NCBI GenBank assembly: GCA_021798635.1
Contig: JAJZGH010000110.1
Location: 1 to 14,994, forward strand
DNA from: Planctomycetota bacterium
GTDB taxonomy: Bacteria; Planctomycetota; Phycisphaerae; WQYP01
DNA length: 14,994 nt
Direction of reading: 5' to 3'
Shown here one piece after another: positions 1 through 7,864 of the stretch. Under the pieces are notes generated by a model that saw nothing but the letters and a program-made list of their open reading frames with translations, did no database searches and was not told the DNA's origin. A program made the translations under genes and the position numbers. Each line of letters opens with the position of its first letter. The stretch's first letter is position 1.

Positions 1-273
1 GCTGCATACGGGCGTATCCAGCGAAGGAACGCTGGACAATATCCAAACTTTGCCGCGGCCAGGGTGAAAATGAAATACGGTCATATTATTGGCTACCGCC
101 TTGAATACCGGAGCCTTTTCCCCCACATGCACCGGGTTACCGAGCAATGTCATCGGCTGGCCGTTAAGCATTACAAGCCCCGTGCGCTGGACCGGCGGGG
201 AAACCGCACATCCGCTGAGAGTCAGCAATAATACGGACATCGACGCGATAACGAAGCAGGTGACGATTTTCAT
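1..273 (-). CDS. tpx: Thiol peroxidase (Tpx-type peroxiredoxin), lipoprotein form, 3' end beyond window
   Basis: This is the first 91 codons of a gene running off the left edge. The product should reduce peroxides with a thiol, as Tpx-family peroxiredoxins do. The conserved Tpx block is visible: VGEKAP at about residues 50-55, then GKVWIL, then VPSLDTPVC, whose Cys90 is in the place of the peroxidatic cysteine. The resolving cysteine would lie outside the window. Residues 1-22 form a bacterial lipoprotein signal (charged start, hydrophobic core, lipobox LSGC with Cys22), so the enzyme is probably membrane-anchored and extracytoplasmic. Most Tpx proteins known to me lack such a signal. The ATG at 273 has AGGAG seven bases upstream. 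It is divergent from the cupin gene at 521, with about 247 bp between them. The family call is firm; the anchoring is inferred from the lipobox. Confidence 0.87.
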   Translation of the reverse strand, partial: MKIVTCFVIASMSVLLLTLSGCAVSPPVQRTGLVMLNGQPMTLLGNPVHVGEKAPVFKAVANNMTVFHFHPGRGKVWILSSVPSLDTPVCS

Positions 274-421
274 TCTGTTACTCCTAAAAATTGAACCGCG
301 ATTGAAAATACCGACGCATATTATAGACACGGACGGTCACTAAAACATCCCATAATCATCTCCCTTGCAATTAAGATAAACTCGCCGCCCCATTATGCCG
401 AAGATTATAACAGCCCGTTTG

Positions 422-446
422 GGGAATCTTATCAAACAGGATTCCC
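422..446. promoter_or_regulatory. Inverted repeat between divergent tpx and cupin genes
   Basis: Perfect 7-bp arms GGGAATC (422-428) and GATTCCC (440-446) flank an 11-bp spacer in the shared upstream region of the two divergent genes. It could be an operator or a weak hairpin. On the minus strand a TATAAT-like hexamer lies at 409-404 and a TTGATA-like hexamer at 435-430. Their spacing of 20 bp is too long for a standard promoter, so I make no promoter call. Confidence 0.3.
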
Positions 447-520
447 TGATAGTTTGTACCGTTCCGGGCTGGTGAAAAGTATTGTTTGGTCCGATTTGTG
501 TTAACGGAGGTCATTTATTT

Positions 521-928
521 ATGGAAGCGCAGGAAATTCTTAAGCAATTGGAAGAAAAGCAACGCTTGGGCAAAGTTCGCGCATTGGCATCATCCGAGAA
601 TGGATCAGCGAATTGCACCGTCATGGAAGAGTACTATGAAGCGTGCGGGCACTGCCCCCCGCATTACCATGACTGTGATGAGGTATTGGTATTCCTGGAG
701 GGGGAAGGGACTTTGTTTATCGGGCAGGAACCGCGGCCGGTTTTTGCCGGCACCACCGTGACAATTCCCGCCGCCACGCCCCACTGCTTTTATAATACCG
801 GCATCGGCCATGTGCGCATGTTGGCGATTTTACCTAAAGGCAATTCCGAAATTGTTTTTGTCGACGGCCTGTTTACCAGCGGCCCCCCGGTCATTGCCAC
901 CGAGGAAATGTTTGCCGGAATGTTGTGA
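521..928 (+). CDS. Small single-domain cupin protein (135 aa)
   Basis: A stand-alone small beta-barrel cupin, substrate unknown. Cupin motif 1 is present as PPHYHDCDE with His48, His50 and Glu54 and a glycine (Gly61) at the expected distance. Motif 2 runs from Gly77 through Pro83 to PHCFYN, with His88 as the fourth likely metal ligand and Asn92. Both are the residues that hold a divalent metal in this family. Start: ATG at 521 with GGAGG (506-510) ten bases upstream; an in-frame TTG at 482 lacks comparable support. Just before the metal site is CGHC (Cys42-Cys45), followed by Cys52, a cysteine density unusual for such a small cupin. The next gene, 155 bp downstream on the same strand, is cyclodeaminase-like. 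Small cupins include isomerases, dioxygenases and sugar-binding domains; nothing here decides between them. Confidence 0.82.
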   Translation: MEAQEILKQLEEKQRLGKVRALASSENGSANCTVMEEYYEACGHCPPHYHDCDEVLVFLEGEGTLFIGQEPRPVFAGTTVTIPAATPHCFYNTGIGHVRMLAILPKGNSEIVFVDGLFTSGPPVIATEEMFAGML

Positions 929-988
929 GGCGAGGCCACGTCAGGGACAAATTGCTCGATCCAATTAAACGTCAGCCAGTAATCCAAA

Positions 989-1010
989 GGGCCGCTTCCC
1001 AAAGCCGCCC
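989..1010 (+). terminator. Hairpin between cupin and cyclodeaminase genes, possible weak terminator
   Basis: Arms GGGCCGCTT (989-997) and AAGCCGCCC (1002-1010) pair with a single C-C mismatch around a 4-base CCCA loop. A run of six T occurs at 1023-1028, about 12 bases after the stem, too far for a textbook intrinsic terminator. It could attenuate read-through from the cupin gene or be a processing site. Confidence 0.3.
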
Positions 1011-1083
1011 ACAGCATGGATATTTTTTGCCCAGGCCCTTACTATACAGCTCCATAACAAGGTGCTGCTAAAGGACCGTCGGG

Positions 1084-1755
1084 ATGAGCCAACCTGAAAC
1101 GACAAACTTACTATCAGATAGAGCTTTGCCGGAATTGCCGGTACGGGAATTTCTTGCTGCCTTGGCGGCCCGCACGCCTGCGCCCGGCGGTGGGTCTATG
1201 ACAGCCCTGACAGCCGCCCTGGCGGCGGCACAGTTGCGGATGGTGATTGCGTATACCCGCGGCAAGCCCAAATTTTCCGCCTATGAACAAATTCTGGCAG
1301 ATTACGACGCTCGTCTGGCCCGGGCGGGTGAAATACTATGCGAACTGATGCAAGAGGATAAAGCAGCCTATGAGGCATTGAACCCGTTTATGAAAATGCC
1401 TTTGGCGCAACGCCATGCGGATCCAAGGTATCCCGCGGTGGTAGCGGCGGCCGTTCGCATACCGCAGGCGGTAGGCGTGACGGCAGCAAATATTGTGGAA
1501 GCGGCAGAAATTCTGCGGGATAAAGTCAGTAAGATGCTGATTTCTGATTTGGGCGTCGCCGCCGGGACTGCCATGGCGGCGGTGGAATCCGCGGAATTCA
1601 ATGTGTTGGTAAATCTGCCCCTGCTGGAAGACACGGCGGCAGCCAAATCCATCGCTTCCTCATTGACTGAATTGCGCCAGGGGTCTCGCCGGCGCTACAG
1701 GCTTATTTCGGAAGCGCTTCTCCAGAATTTATCCGCCGCCTTGATCAATGAATAA
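1084..1755 (+). CDS. Cyclodeaminase/cyclohydrolase family protein (FTCD C-terminal type)
   Basis: A 223-residue stand-alone protein of the formiminotransferase-cyclodeaminase C-terminal family, all-helical enzymes acting on formimino- or methenyl-tetrahydrofolate. The signature near the N-terminus is clear: REFLAALAARTPAPGGGS at about residues 21-38, with the glycine-rich turn that helps bind folate, followed by a long Ala-rich helix. The C-terminal helices (SDLGVAAGTAMAAVESAEFNV region) also fit. The length matches stand-alone members such as the FchA type. No formiminotransferase domain or histidine-degradation gene is nearby, so methenyl-THF cyclohydrolase is as likely as formimino-THF cyclodeaminase. 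Start: ATG at 1084 with AAGGA (1071-1075) eight bases upstream. gpsA begins 102 bp downstream on the same strand. Confidence 0.85.
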   Translation: MSQPETTNLLSDRALPELPVREFLAALAARTPAPGGGSMTALTAALAAAQLRMVIAYTRGKPKFSAYEQILADYDARLARAGEILCELMQEDKAAYEALNPFMKMPLAQRHADPRYPAVVAAAVRIPQAVGVTAANIVEAAEILRDKVSKMLISDLGVAAGTAMAAVESAEFNVLVNLPLLEDTAAAKSIASSLTELRQGSRRRYRLISEALLQNLSAALINE

Positions 1756-1857
1756 GCTATGGCAGGCAGTTCAGGCTCGCGCCGGCGGGAATTAATTGAG
1801 CGGTTGCCAAGCAGCGGGTGACGGTAATAAAATGGGTGGCTGGATTTTTGGAGGCAC

Positions 1858-2910
1858 ATGACCGAACCTGCCGGACAACGCATAACGATCGTTGGTGATG
1901 GCGCCACAGGAACCTTGTTTGGGGCCATTGCCGCCAATAATGGCCATTCGGCCATACTTTGGGGCCGCCGGGCGGAACACATTGCGGTACTTAGCCGAGA
2001 TGGGGATAACAAGCGATACCTGCCGGGCTTTCCCATTCCGCCGCAACTGCAATTAACCGCGGACGATTCCGCGGCATTTATCGGATGCAAATTTATTCTT
2101 TGTGCTGTGCCCACGCAATTTATCCGCGAAACGCTTAAGCGACTGGCGGCGCACGTCCCCGCGGGAATTCCGGTTATCAGCTTGGCCAAGGGGATTGAAA
2201 ATAGCACGCTGCTGCGGCCGACCGAGATTATTGAACAAGTATGGGGGCCACGGCCCACTGTTGCCATTGCGGGCCCGGCGATCGCGGGAGAAATTGCCTC
2301 CGGGCTGCCCGCATCCATCGTCGCAGCCACCACGGATGCAGTTTTGGCCCAACGAACACAAGATATTTTAAGCGCCGCCAATCTTCGCATTTACACCAAT
2401 GATGATGTCATCGGCGTGGAACTGGCCGGGGCGACGAAAAACATTATCGCCGTGGCGGCGGGGATTTTGGATGGAATCCATGCAGGAATAAATGCCAAAG
2501 CATCCTTACTGACGCGCGGGCTGGTGGAAATTTCTCGTCTGGGCGCGGCCATGGGTGCCAAACCTTTGACCTTCAGCGGTCTGGCGGGACTTGGTGATCT
2601 GGCGACAACCTGCTTTTCTCCCGGCAGCCGCAACCGCAGCTTCGGGCAATTTATCGGGCAGGGATTTTCAAGGGCGGAAGCCATCGAAAAATTGTCGGGC
2701 ATTGCCGAAGGCGTAGCCACCACGCAAAGTGTCGTTGAATTGGCCCGAAAACACCATGTTGACATGCCTATTACCCGGTGCTTACACGCGGTATTGTTTG
2801 AAGGTAAAAAGCCGGCAGAGGGCATCGCGGAACTCATGAGCCGCCGGCAGTGCAATGAGCTACAGACCGCCCCACTATCAACATCATCCTCGACCGGCGG
2901 GTGCGCATGA
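1858..2910 (+). CDS. gpsA: NAD(P)-dependent glycerol-3-phosphate dehydrogenase
   Basis: Converts dihydroxyacetone phosphate to sn-glycerol-3-phosphate for phospholipid synthesis; cytoplasmic; 350 residues, slightly longer than most GpsA proteins. The Rossmann motif is GDGATG (residues 13-18). The conserved lysines are Lys111 in LAKGIEN and Lys194 in GATKNIIA, the latter at the catalytic position. The substrate-binding SRNRSFG motif (257-263) and the C-terminal AEGVATTQSV block are present. Start: ATG at 1858 preceded by GGAGG at 1850-1854, a rather short three-base spacing. About the last 15 residues are a Ser/Thr-rich tail beyond the usual family end. The stop TGA (2908-2910) overlaps the ATG of the next gene (2907), suggesting translational coupling. 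Confidence 0.95.
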   Translation: MTEPAGQRITIVGDGATGTLFGAIAANNGHSAILWGRRAEHIAVLSRDGDNKRYLPGFPIPPQLQLTADDSAAFIGCKFILCAVPTQFIRETLKRLAAHVPAGIPVISLAKGIENSTLLRPTEIIEQVWGPRPTVAIAGPAIAGEIASGLPASIVAATTDAVLAQRTQDILSAANLRIYTNDDVIGVELAGATKNIIAVAAGILDGIHAGINAKASLLTRGLVEISRLGAAMGAKPLTFSGLAGLGDLATTCFSPGSRNRSFGQFIGQGFSRAEAIEKLSGIAEGVATTQSVVELARKHHVDMPITRCLHAVLFEGKKPAEGIAELMSRRQCNELQTAPLSTSSSTGGCA

Positions 2911-3800
2911 AAATCGCATCACTTTTATCCGCCGGGACGGAAATCGTCTGTGCCTTACATGCCGGTGAGAACCTCGTGGCACGCTCGCATGAATGTGACT
3001 ATCCTCCCGCCATAACCGCCCTGCCGGCTATTACCCATCCGACATTTGATATCACCATGTCCAGCCGGGATATTGACACGGCGGTGCGCAACCACCTGGC
3101 ATCGGGCGAACCTCTGTATCAGGTTGATATTGAACTGTTAGAATCTTTGAACCCGGATGTGATTATCACCCAATCGCACTGCGTGCTATGCGCTGCCGCG
3201 GATCATGACCTGGCCCAACATTGTCAGCGGCTGCACGGTGAAATTGTCTCATTAAAAGCCGGAACGCTGGCCGGGATTCAGCGCGACGTGCTGCGCGTTG
3301 GTGACGCGATCGGCAAAACATCTGAAGCGCGGCGATATATTGAAAGCGATCTGCAACGCCGCGAGAAAATTACCCAAAGCGTTGCGGGACGGCCCAAGCC
3401 CACTGTGGTCGTTCTGGAATGGGTTGATCCGCTGTTTGCCATGGGCAACTGGGGGCCGGAGATGGTGGAACTTGCCGGCGGCGTATGCCTTCTGGGCAAC
3501 AGCGGCCGGCACTCGACGGCCATTGAGGCCCAACGGCTACTACAGGCTGATCCGGATATCCTCATTATCGCCCCGTGCGGCTTTGATATTCCCAGAGCCC
3601 GTCGCGAAGCGGCCGTGCTGGAACTCATCGCCGGATGGAAATCGTTGAAAGCGGTGCAACAGGGCAAAGTATTTCTGGCGGACGGCAACCGCTATTTTAA
3701 CCGCTCCGGCACCAGCCTTACCGACAGCATTGAAATCCTCGCACAAATATTGCACGGGTCAGGAAAACCCGCAGATTCCACAATCTGGCAGGCGGCATAA
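2907..3800 (+). CDS. BtuF-like (cobalamin/iron-type) substrate-binding protein without signal peptide
   Basis: A 297-residue protein with the two-lobed class III substrate-binding fold used by cobalamin and ferric-siderophore ABC importers, but with no signal peptide or lipobox: the fold begins immediately (KIASLLSAGTEIV). Visible motifs are SHECDYP (27-33), TQSHCVLCA with Cys92 and Cys95, a WVDPLFAMGNWGPEMVELAGG-like core and a DGNRYFNR motif near the C-terminus. From memory, these belong to a widespread cytoplasmic-looking subfamily usually labelled cobalamin-binding protein, whose real ligand is uncertain. Start: ATG at 2907 overlaps the gpsA stop as ATGA; an in-frame GTG at 2901 is also possible. 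No ABC permease or ATPase lies nearby, so a transport role is doubtful. Confidence 0.82.
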   Translation: MKIASLLSAGTEIVCALHAGENLVARSHECDYPPAITALPAITHPTFDITMSSRDIDTAVRNHLASGEPLYQVDIELLESLNPDVIITQSHCVLCAAADHDLAQHCQRLHGEIVSLKAGTLAGIQRDVLRVGDAIGKTSEARRYIESDLQRREKITQSVAGRPKPTVVVLEWVDPLFAMGNWGPEMVELAGGVCLLGNSGRHSTAIEAQRLLQADPDILIIAPCGFDIPRARREAAVLELIAGWKSLKAVQQGKVFLADGNRYFNRSGTSLTDSIEILAQILHGSGKPADSTIWQAA

Positions 3801-3819
3801 TCTAGCTGCCTGCTTACCC

Positions 3820-3848
3820 TTGACTTTAGCGGCAAATCGATGCATGAT
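3820..3848 (+). promoter_or_regulatory. Possible sigma70-type promoter for tRNA-Ile
   Basis: TTGACT (3820-3825) and CATGAT (3843-3848) are separated by 17 bp, matching the consensus at five of six and four of six positions. The tRNA would start about 65 bases after the expected transcription start. The tRNA could instead be read through from the upstream gene. Confidence 0.4.
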
Positions 3849-3919
3849 TACGGGTCTGGACTTCAGGCGAAGCGAAGCAGTCATTTACTGTCTGCCGGTG
3901 AAGCTTTTCCGGGTTGTTC

Positions 3920-3993
3920 GGGCTTGTAGCTCAGCTGGTTAGAGCGCGTCACTGATAATGACGAGGTCAATGGTTCGAATCCATTCAGGCCCA
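3920..3993 (+). tRNA. tRNA-Ile, anticodon GAU
   Basis: A full cloverleaf can be folded. The acceptor GGGCTTG pairs with CAGGCCC (one G-T), the D stem GCTC pairs with GAGC, the anticodon stem CGTCA pairs with TGACG around loop CTGATAA, and the T arm AATGG-TTCGAAT-CCATT is standard. The loop places GAT at positions 34-36, reading ATC/ATT codons. The discriminator base is A (3993); CCA is not encoded. It is a lone tRNA outside any rRNA operon, although tRNA-Ile(GAU) often sits in rRNA spacers. Its 3' end is only 11 bp from the convergent aconitase stop codon. Confidence 0.96.
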
Positions 3994-4004
3994 TCTTCAT
4001 GTTT

Positions 4005-6758
4005 CTATTTCGCCATGCGTCGTAGCACGGTGTGCAGGATGCCGCCGTTGCGGTAGTATTCGACTTCTACGGGGGTATCGATGCGGCAGGTGACGGTAAA
4101 TTCAATTTTTCCGCCATCCTCTTTTACGGCAATGACTTTTACATCCTGACGTGGAGTCAGGGCATCGGTCAGATGGATTTCAAAGGTCTCTCTGCCGGTC
4201 AGGCCGTGGGTTGCGGCGGTTTCGCCTTTTTTTAAGGTCAAAGGCAGCACGCCCATGCCGACTAAATTGCTGCGGTGAATGCGTTCAAACGATTCGGCAA
4301 TCACAGCGCGGACGCCCAGAAGAAACGTTCCCTTGGCCGCCCAGTCCCGGCTGGAACCCATGCCATAATCTTTACCGGCCAGAACAATCAGCGGAATACC
4401 GGCCTGTTTGTAATGCGTGCTGGCATCAAAAATTGGCTTAACTTTTCCATCGAGCAGATCAGTGGTAACGCCGCCTTCAGTGCCTGGTGCGAGTTTATTT
4501 TTCACACGAATATTGGCAAACGTGCCGCGGGTCATCACGCGGTCATTGCCCCGGCGTGCCCCGTAACTATTGAACATTTTAACTTCGACCCCATTTTCCA
4601 TAAGAAATTTTCCAGCCGGGCTGTCTTTCTTAATGGAGCCTGCGGGGCTGATGTGGTCGGTGGTAATGGAATCGCTGAGAACCGCCAGACATCGCGCCCC
4701 TTGAATCGGCTTGATCGGTTTAACCGTCGGCTCAATGCCGACAAAAAATGGCGGTTCCTGAATATAGGTACTCTTTTGGTCCCATTCGAACTGATCGCCC
4801 GTGCTGGTTTCAATGGCTTTCCAATCCTCAGAACCGGCAAATACATTGGCGTATTGGTGCTTGAACTGGGAACTTAATACCGATTTGGCAACGGTATCAG
4901 CGATTTCTTTCTGGCTGGGCCAGATTTCTCGCAAATATACCGGCTTACCGGATTTATCCGTACCGATGGGATCATTGTTCAGATCAATATCCACCGTGCC
5001 GGCTAATGCATACGCCACCACCAGCGGCGGAGAGGCCAGATAATTGGCCTTTATATCCGGGCTGATGCGGCCTTCAAAATTTCGGTTGCCCGACAGCACT
5101 GCCGCGACCACCAGATCATGGGCATTAATCGCTTTGCTGATCGGTTCGGGCAGCGGACCAGAATTGCCAATACACGTTGTGCAGCCGAAGCCCACAAGAT
5201 AAAATCCGCAGGAATCCAAAGGTTCCACAAGCCCCGCGGCGTTGAGATATTCCATGACCACCTTGGAGCCGGGGGCTAAGGATGTTTTTACCCATGGCTT
5301 GCGCGTTAATCCCCGCGTCGCGGCTTTTTGTGCCACCAGCCCCGCAGCCACCATCACACTGGGGTTGCTGGTATTGGTGCAACTGGTAATCGCTGCAATG
5401 ACCACGGCACCATGTTTGAGTTTGAATTTTTTTCCGTCATATTCAACCGGCACGCCATCCAGACCAGGATCGGCTTTTGCAGGTGCCTGGGCGAGCGCTA
5501 GATTTCCGCCTTCATCCTGCCAGCTTTCCATGTTAGAGCCGCGGGCTGCACCGTTTTTGCCGTAAGTAACTGACAAATCTTGCCGCCATTGTGATTGCAT
5601 GGCGGTCAAAGCGATGCGATCTTGTGGACGCCGCGGCCCCGCCAAGGAGGGTTCCACGGTGTTTAGGTCCAGTTCCAGCGTGCTGGAATAGACAATGTGG
5701 TGGCTTTCGTCGCGCCACAGGCCTTGGATTTTGGCATACTGCTCAACGGTTTTAATTAAGTTCTCATCGCGGCTGGATAAGCGCATATAGGTTAAGGTCT
5801 GCTCATCAATCGGGAAATAGCCGATCGTTGCTCCATATTCCGGAGCCATGTTGGCAATCGTGGCCCGGTTGGCCACGGGCATGTCCGCTAAGCCTGGACC
5901 ATAAAATTCAACAAACTTTTCCACCACGCCATGTTCGCGCAGCATTTGTGTAACGGTAAGAACCATATCCGTGGCGGTGCATCCTTCGCGCAATTTACCG
6001 ATGAGTTTGAAACCCACCACTTCAGGTAACAGCATGTAAATGGGCTGTCCGAGCATCACCGCTTCGGCCTCAATGCCGCCAACGCCCCATCCCACGACGC
6101 CCAGGCCGTTAATCATGGTCGTATGAGAATCGGTGCCCACCAGAGAATCCGGATACAGCACACCATTTTTCTCCCAGACAACCTTGGCGAGATATTCCAG
6201 ATTTACCTGATGCACAATGCCCGTTGCCGGCGGCACCACGCGAAAATTATTAAAGGCCTGTTGTCCCCACTTGAGAAATTGATAACGCTCCTGATTGCGT
6301 TGAAATTCATGTTCGCTGTTAATCTGCAAGGCCATGCCGTTGCCGAATGCATCTACCTGCACGCTATGGTCGATGACCAAGTCGCACGGCACAAGGGGAT
6401 TAACTTTTTTAGGATCACCACCGAGACGTTTCATCGCCGCCCGCATGGCCGCCAGATCTACCACCGCCGGAACACCGGTAAAATCCTGCAATACCACGCG
6501 CCCGGGCATGAATGGAATTTCAGCCGATCCGGTGTTTTTGGCGTCATACCGCAGCACCGCTTCCACATCTTTTTCCGTTACCAGGTGGCCGTCACAATTC
6601 CGCAGGCAGGCTTCCAGCAGCACTTTAATGCTGTAGGGAAGATGATCTACGGGTGCCATTTTATTCAAGGCATCCAGACGATAAATGGTCTTTTTGCCGG
6701 AGGGTGTAACAATGACGCTTTGAGCCGAGAAGGGATTATGACCGGTAGCCGAAGACAT
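4005..6758 (-). CDS. acnA: Aconitate hydratase (AcnA/IRP1-type)
   Basis: Isomerises citrate to isocitrate in the TCA cycle, in the cytoplasm, using a [4Fe-4S] cluster. The 917 residues fit the AcnA family. Cluster ligands are visible: Cys460 in [11 protein letters not shown] and Cys526/Cys529 in [11 protein letters not shown], with the family spacing of 66 and 3 residues. The [19 protein letters not shown] substrate/cluster motif is near residue 215. The mobile C-terminal swivel domain holds [10 protein letters not shown]. Start: ATG at 6758; an in-frame TTG six bases upstream is less likely, and only a weak GCGAG precedes the ATG. Ninety bases upstream on the same strand ends the WXXGXW-repeat lipoprotein gene, so co-transcription is possible. 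The stop faces the tRNA-Ile gene across 11 bp with no room for separate terminators. Confidence 0.97.
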   Translation of the reverse strand: MSSATGHNPFSAQSVIVTPSGKKTIYRLDALNKMAPVDHLPYSIKVLLEACLRNCDGHLVTEKDVEAVLRYDAKNTGSAEIPFMPGRVVLQDFTGVPAVVDLAAMRAAMKRLGGDPKKVNPLVPCDLVIDHSVQVDAFGNGMALQINSEHEFQRNQERYQFLKWGQQAFNNFRVVPPATGIVHQVNLEYLAKVVWEKNGVLYPDSLVGTDSHTTMINGLGVVGWGVGGIEAEAVMLGQPIYMLLPEVVGFKLIGKLREGCTATDMVLTVTQMLREHGVVEKFVEFYGPGLADMPVANRATIANMAPEYGATIGYFPIDEQTLTYMRLSSRDENLIKTVEQYAKIQGLWRDESHHIVYSSTLELDLNTVEPSLAGPRRPQDRIALTAMQSQWRQDLSVTYGKNGAARGSNMESWQDEGGNLALAQAPAKADPGLDGVPVEYDGKKFKLKHGAVVIAAITSCTNTSNPSVMVAAGLVAQKAATRGLTRKPWVKTSLAPGSKVVMEYLNAAGLVEPLDSCGFYLVGFGCTTCIGNSGPLPEPISKAINAHDLVVAAVLSGNRNFEGRISPDIKANYLASPPLVVAYALAGTVDIDLNNDPIGTDKSGKPVYLREIWPSQKEIADTVAKSVLSSQFKHQYANVFAGSEDWKAIETSTGDQFEWDQKSTYIQEPPFFVGIEPTVKPIKPIQGARCLAVLSDSITTDHISPAGSIKKDSPAGKFLMENGVEVKMFNSYGARRGNDRVMTRGTFANIRVKNKLAPGTEGGVTTDLLDGKVKPIFDASTHYKQAGIPLIVLAGKDYGMGSSRDWAAKGTFLLGVRAVIAESFERIHRSNLVGMGVLPLTLKKGETAATHGLTGRETFEIHLTDALTPRQDVKVIAVKEDGGKIEFTVTCRIDTPVEVEYYRNGGILHTVLRRMAK

Positions 6759-6848
6759 TAACAAACTCGCTTTCGTAGCAAATCCAACAATTCCAAGGGA
6801 ATCATTTTATCGCGCCGGAAGCGACTTGGCACGCGCCCTGCAGGCATT

Positions 6849-7067
6849 TTACCGCCAGTGGCCGCGCACCCAGACATACCGCCCCCAATACGGCCGCCAG
6901 ACCCAGTGGCCCGGTATCCACACGGCGTGCGGTCTGGCGGGCGCAATGACAACTCCGGCGATCGGAGGCCCTGGTCGGGCGACAATAACCGCGCGTGTGG
7001 CGCAACCTGCCAATGCCGAAGCGCCCAATAAACCCGTAAGAATAACTTTTGCGGCCGATTTTTTCAT
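6849..7067 (-). CDS. Small WXXGXW/YXWXGHW-repeat lipoprotein (72 aa)
   Basis: A tiny predicted lipoprotein of unknown function. Residues 1-22 are a signal with lipobox LAGC (Cys22). After a short Pro/Ala/Val linker comes a Trp/His-rich tail, VWIPGHWVWRPYWGRYVW then RGHW, which contains two WxxGHW units as in the YXWXGHW/WXXGXW repeat family found in many Gram-negative envelope proteins. Start: ATG at 7067 with GAGGAG (7080-7075) seven bases upstream; an in-frame GTG further upstream lies inside a hairpin and is disfavoured. A perfect 10-bp stem-loop sits two bases above the Shine-Dalgarno site. It lies between a DUF2934 gene and aconitase on the same strand. Confidence 0.78.
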   Translation of the reverse strand: MKKSAAKVILTGLLGASALAGCATRAVIVARPGPPIAGVVIAPARPHAVWIPGHWVWRPYWGRYVWVRGHWR

Positions 7068-7082
7068 GATGCAACTCCTCAA

Positions 7083-7107
7083 ACAGGAAAGCTTCACGCT
7101 TTCCTGT
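7083..7107 (-). promoter_or_regulatory. Perfect 10-bp stem-loop in the 5' leader of the small lipoprotein gene
   Basis: ACAGGAAAGC (7083-7092) and GCTTTCCTGT (7098-7107) are exact reverse complements around a 5-base loop. Read on the minus strand, the stem ends two bases before GAGGAG of the lipoprotein gene. There is no U-tract in either direction, so it is unlikely to be a plain terminator. A 5'-UTR stabiliser or a translation-control hairpin would fit. Confidence 0.5.
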
Positions 7108-7171
7108 CCGAGTTACACGCACCACGCGGCACAAAGTGTCAGAAAAAAATCTGAAACCGCGGCCCTGGGAG

Positions 7172-7444
7172 TTATCGGCCGGCTTTCAGTTGCCGCTCGG
7201 CTTCAGTCCAGTCCGAGGTGGCATCGCCGGGGCCAAATCCACGCTTCAGGTAAATCTGATAAGCCCGTTCCGCAATCTGTTCATAGGTTACTGGGACTTT
7301 CACAGCGGAAACGCTCCCCTTGGCGGACAACGTACCGCTGCCCTTGGATTCTGATCGGGCGACCGGGGTCGGGGCGGCAACCGTCGCGGCAGTGGGTACT
7401 TTAACCGGAGCAACTGCCGACGTTTTTGTTTTGCGAATAACCAT
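7172..7444 (-). CDS. DUF2934 protein with Ala/Val/Pro/Lys-rich N-terminus (90 aa)
   Basis: A small soluble protein of unknown function. Residues 1-52 are low-complexity, rich in Ala, Val, Pro, Ser and Lys and probably disordered. Residues 53-87 carry the DUF2934 pattern: IAERAYQIYLKRGFGPGD followed by DWTEAERQL, a short helical module common in Proteobacteria and Planctomycetota and without known biochemistry. Start: ATG at 7444 with AGGAG eight bases upstream; the open frame continues further without another supported start. It has no signal peptide or membrane segment. The next gene on the strand is the small lipoprotein, 104 bp on. The basic tail might bind nucleic acid, but that is speculation. 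Confidence 0.75.
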   Translation of the reverse strand: MVIRKTKTSAVAPVKVPTAATVAAPTPVARSESKGSGTLSAKGSVSAVKVPVTYEQIAERAYQIYLKRGFGPGDATSDWTEAERQLKAGR

Positions 7445-7501
7445 AATATAAACTCCTGTAATAGCGGCTTGAATCAAACAAGCCAAAAACCAATTCGTCG
7501 T

Positions 7502-7516
7502 CCATGACCGTCATGG
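7502..7516. promoter_or_regulatory. 15-bp palindrome upstream of the DUF2934 gene
   Basis: CCATGAC (7502-7508) and GTCATGG (7510-7516) are perfect inverted arms around one base, centred about 65 bp upstream of the DUF2934 start. The odd-centred form suits a dimeric regulator site better than an RNA hairpin, whose loop would be too small. Confidence 0.3.
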
Positions 7517-7622
7517 GCGTATGCTTTTCAGCACCTAGGCCCTCATGTAAGCCCCTCATTAGCCCCCCTCGCAGGTCTCAATTCCCCCTTGACTGCACGC
7601 TGGCAGTTTGCAGCCTCCGAAA

Positions 7623-7647
7623 AGCCGAAAAACAATATTTTTCGGCT
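7623..7647. repeat. Perfect 10-bp inverted repeat with 5-base loop
   Basis: AGCCGAAAAA (7623-7632) and TTTTTCGGCT (7638-7647) flank CAATA. The A and T runs lie inside the stem, which is unlike an ordinary intrinsic terminator in either direction, although TTTTC follows on the minus strand. It could be a bidirectional transcription stop between divergent units or a protein-binding palindrome. Confidence 0.45.
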
Positions 7648-7691
7648 CGTGCTTTACTAACTGCGATATCCGTTGTATGAATTTATGGGGC

Positions 7692-7709
7692 GTAAGTCAA
7701 GCGACTTAC
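7692..7709. repeat. Perfect 7-bp hairpin with 4-base loop
   Basis: GTAAGTC (7692-7698) and GACTTAC (7703-7709) pair around AAGC. A second possible pairing starts eight bases later, with GGCCGATA (7717-7724) matching TATCGGCC (7746-7753), so the two could stack in one RNA if this stretch is transcribed. Confidence 0.4.
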
Positions 7710-7864
7710 CGGTTGTGGCCGATAAACATCAGGAACCGCCCACCGTATCGGCCGGCGATGTTCGGGCAGGAGCTATAGCAGACGGGGTAAAAAAACCGTC
7801 AAAATGGCCTGTTTTTCAAGGCTTTTGGCGGGAAGGCTATAGTGGGAGTTGCATTGCACTCCGG

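Noticed and set aside
89..343. Plus-strand open frame of 84 codons
   Set aside because: It lies mostly antisense to the start of the thiol peroxidase gene, whose lipobox, ribosome site and family motifs are clear.
1832..1861. Nine-codon open frame whose TGA overlaps the gpsA ATG
   Set aside because: It could couple translation, but it lacks a ribosome site and its size makes chance likely.
4275..4877. Plus-strand open frame of 200 codons
   Set aside because: Fully antisense to the aconitase C-terminal domain, with no family resemblance; an effect of codon bias.
7139..7154. TCAGA/TCTGA inverted repeat with an A/T run, possible terminator of the DUF2934 gene
   Set aside because: The stem is only 5 bp and the T-run is in the loop rather than after the stem on the transcribed strand.
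7589..7617. TTGACT hexamer as a -35 box upstream of the vWA gene
   Set aside because: No -10-like hexamer occurs at a workable distance downstream.
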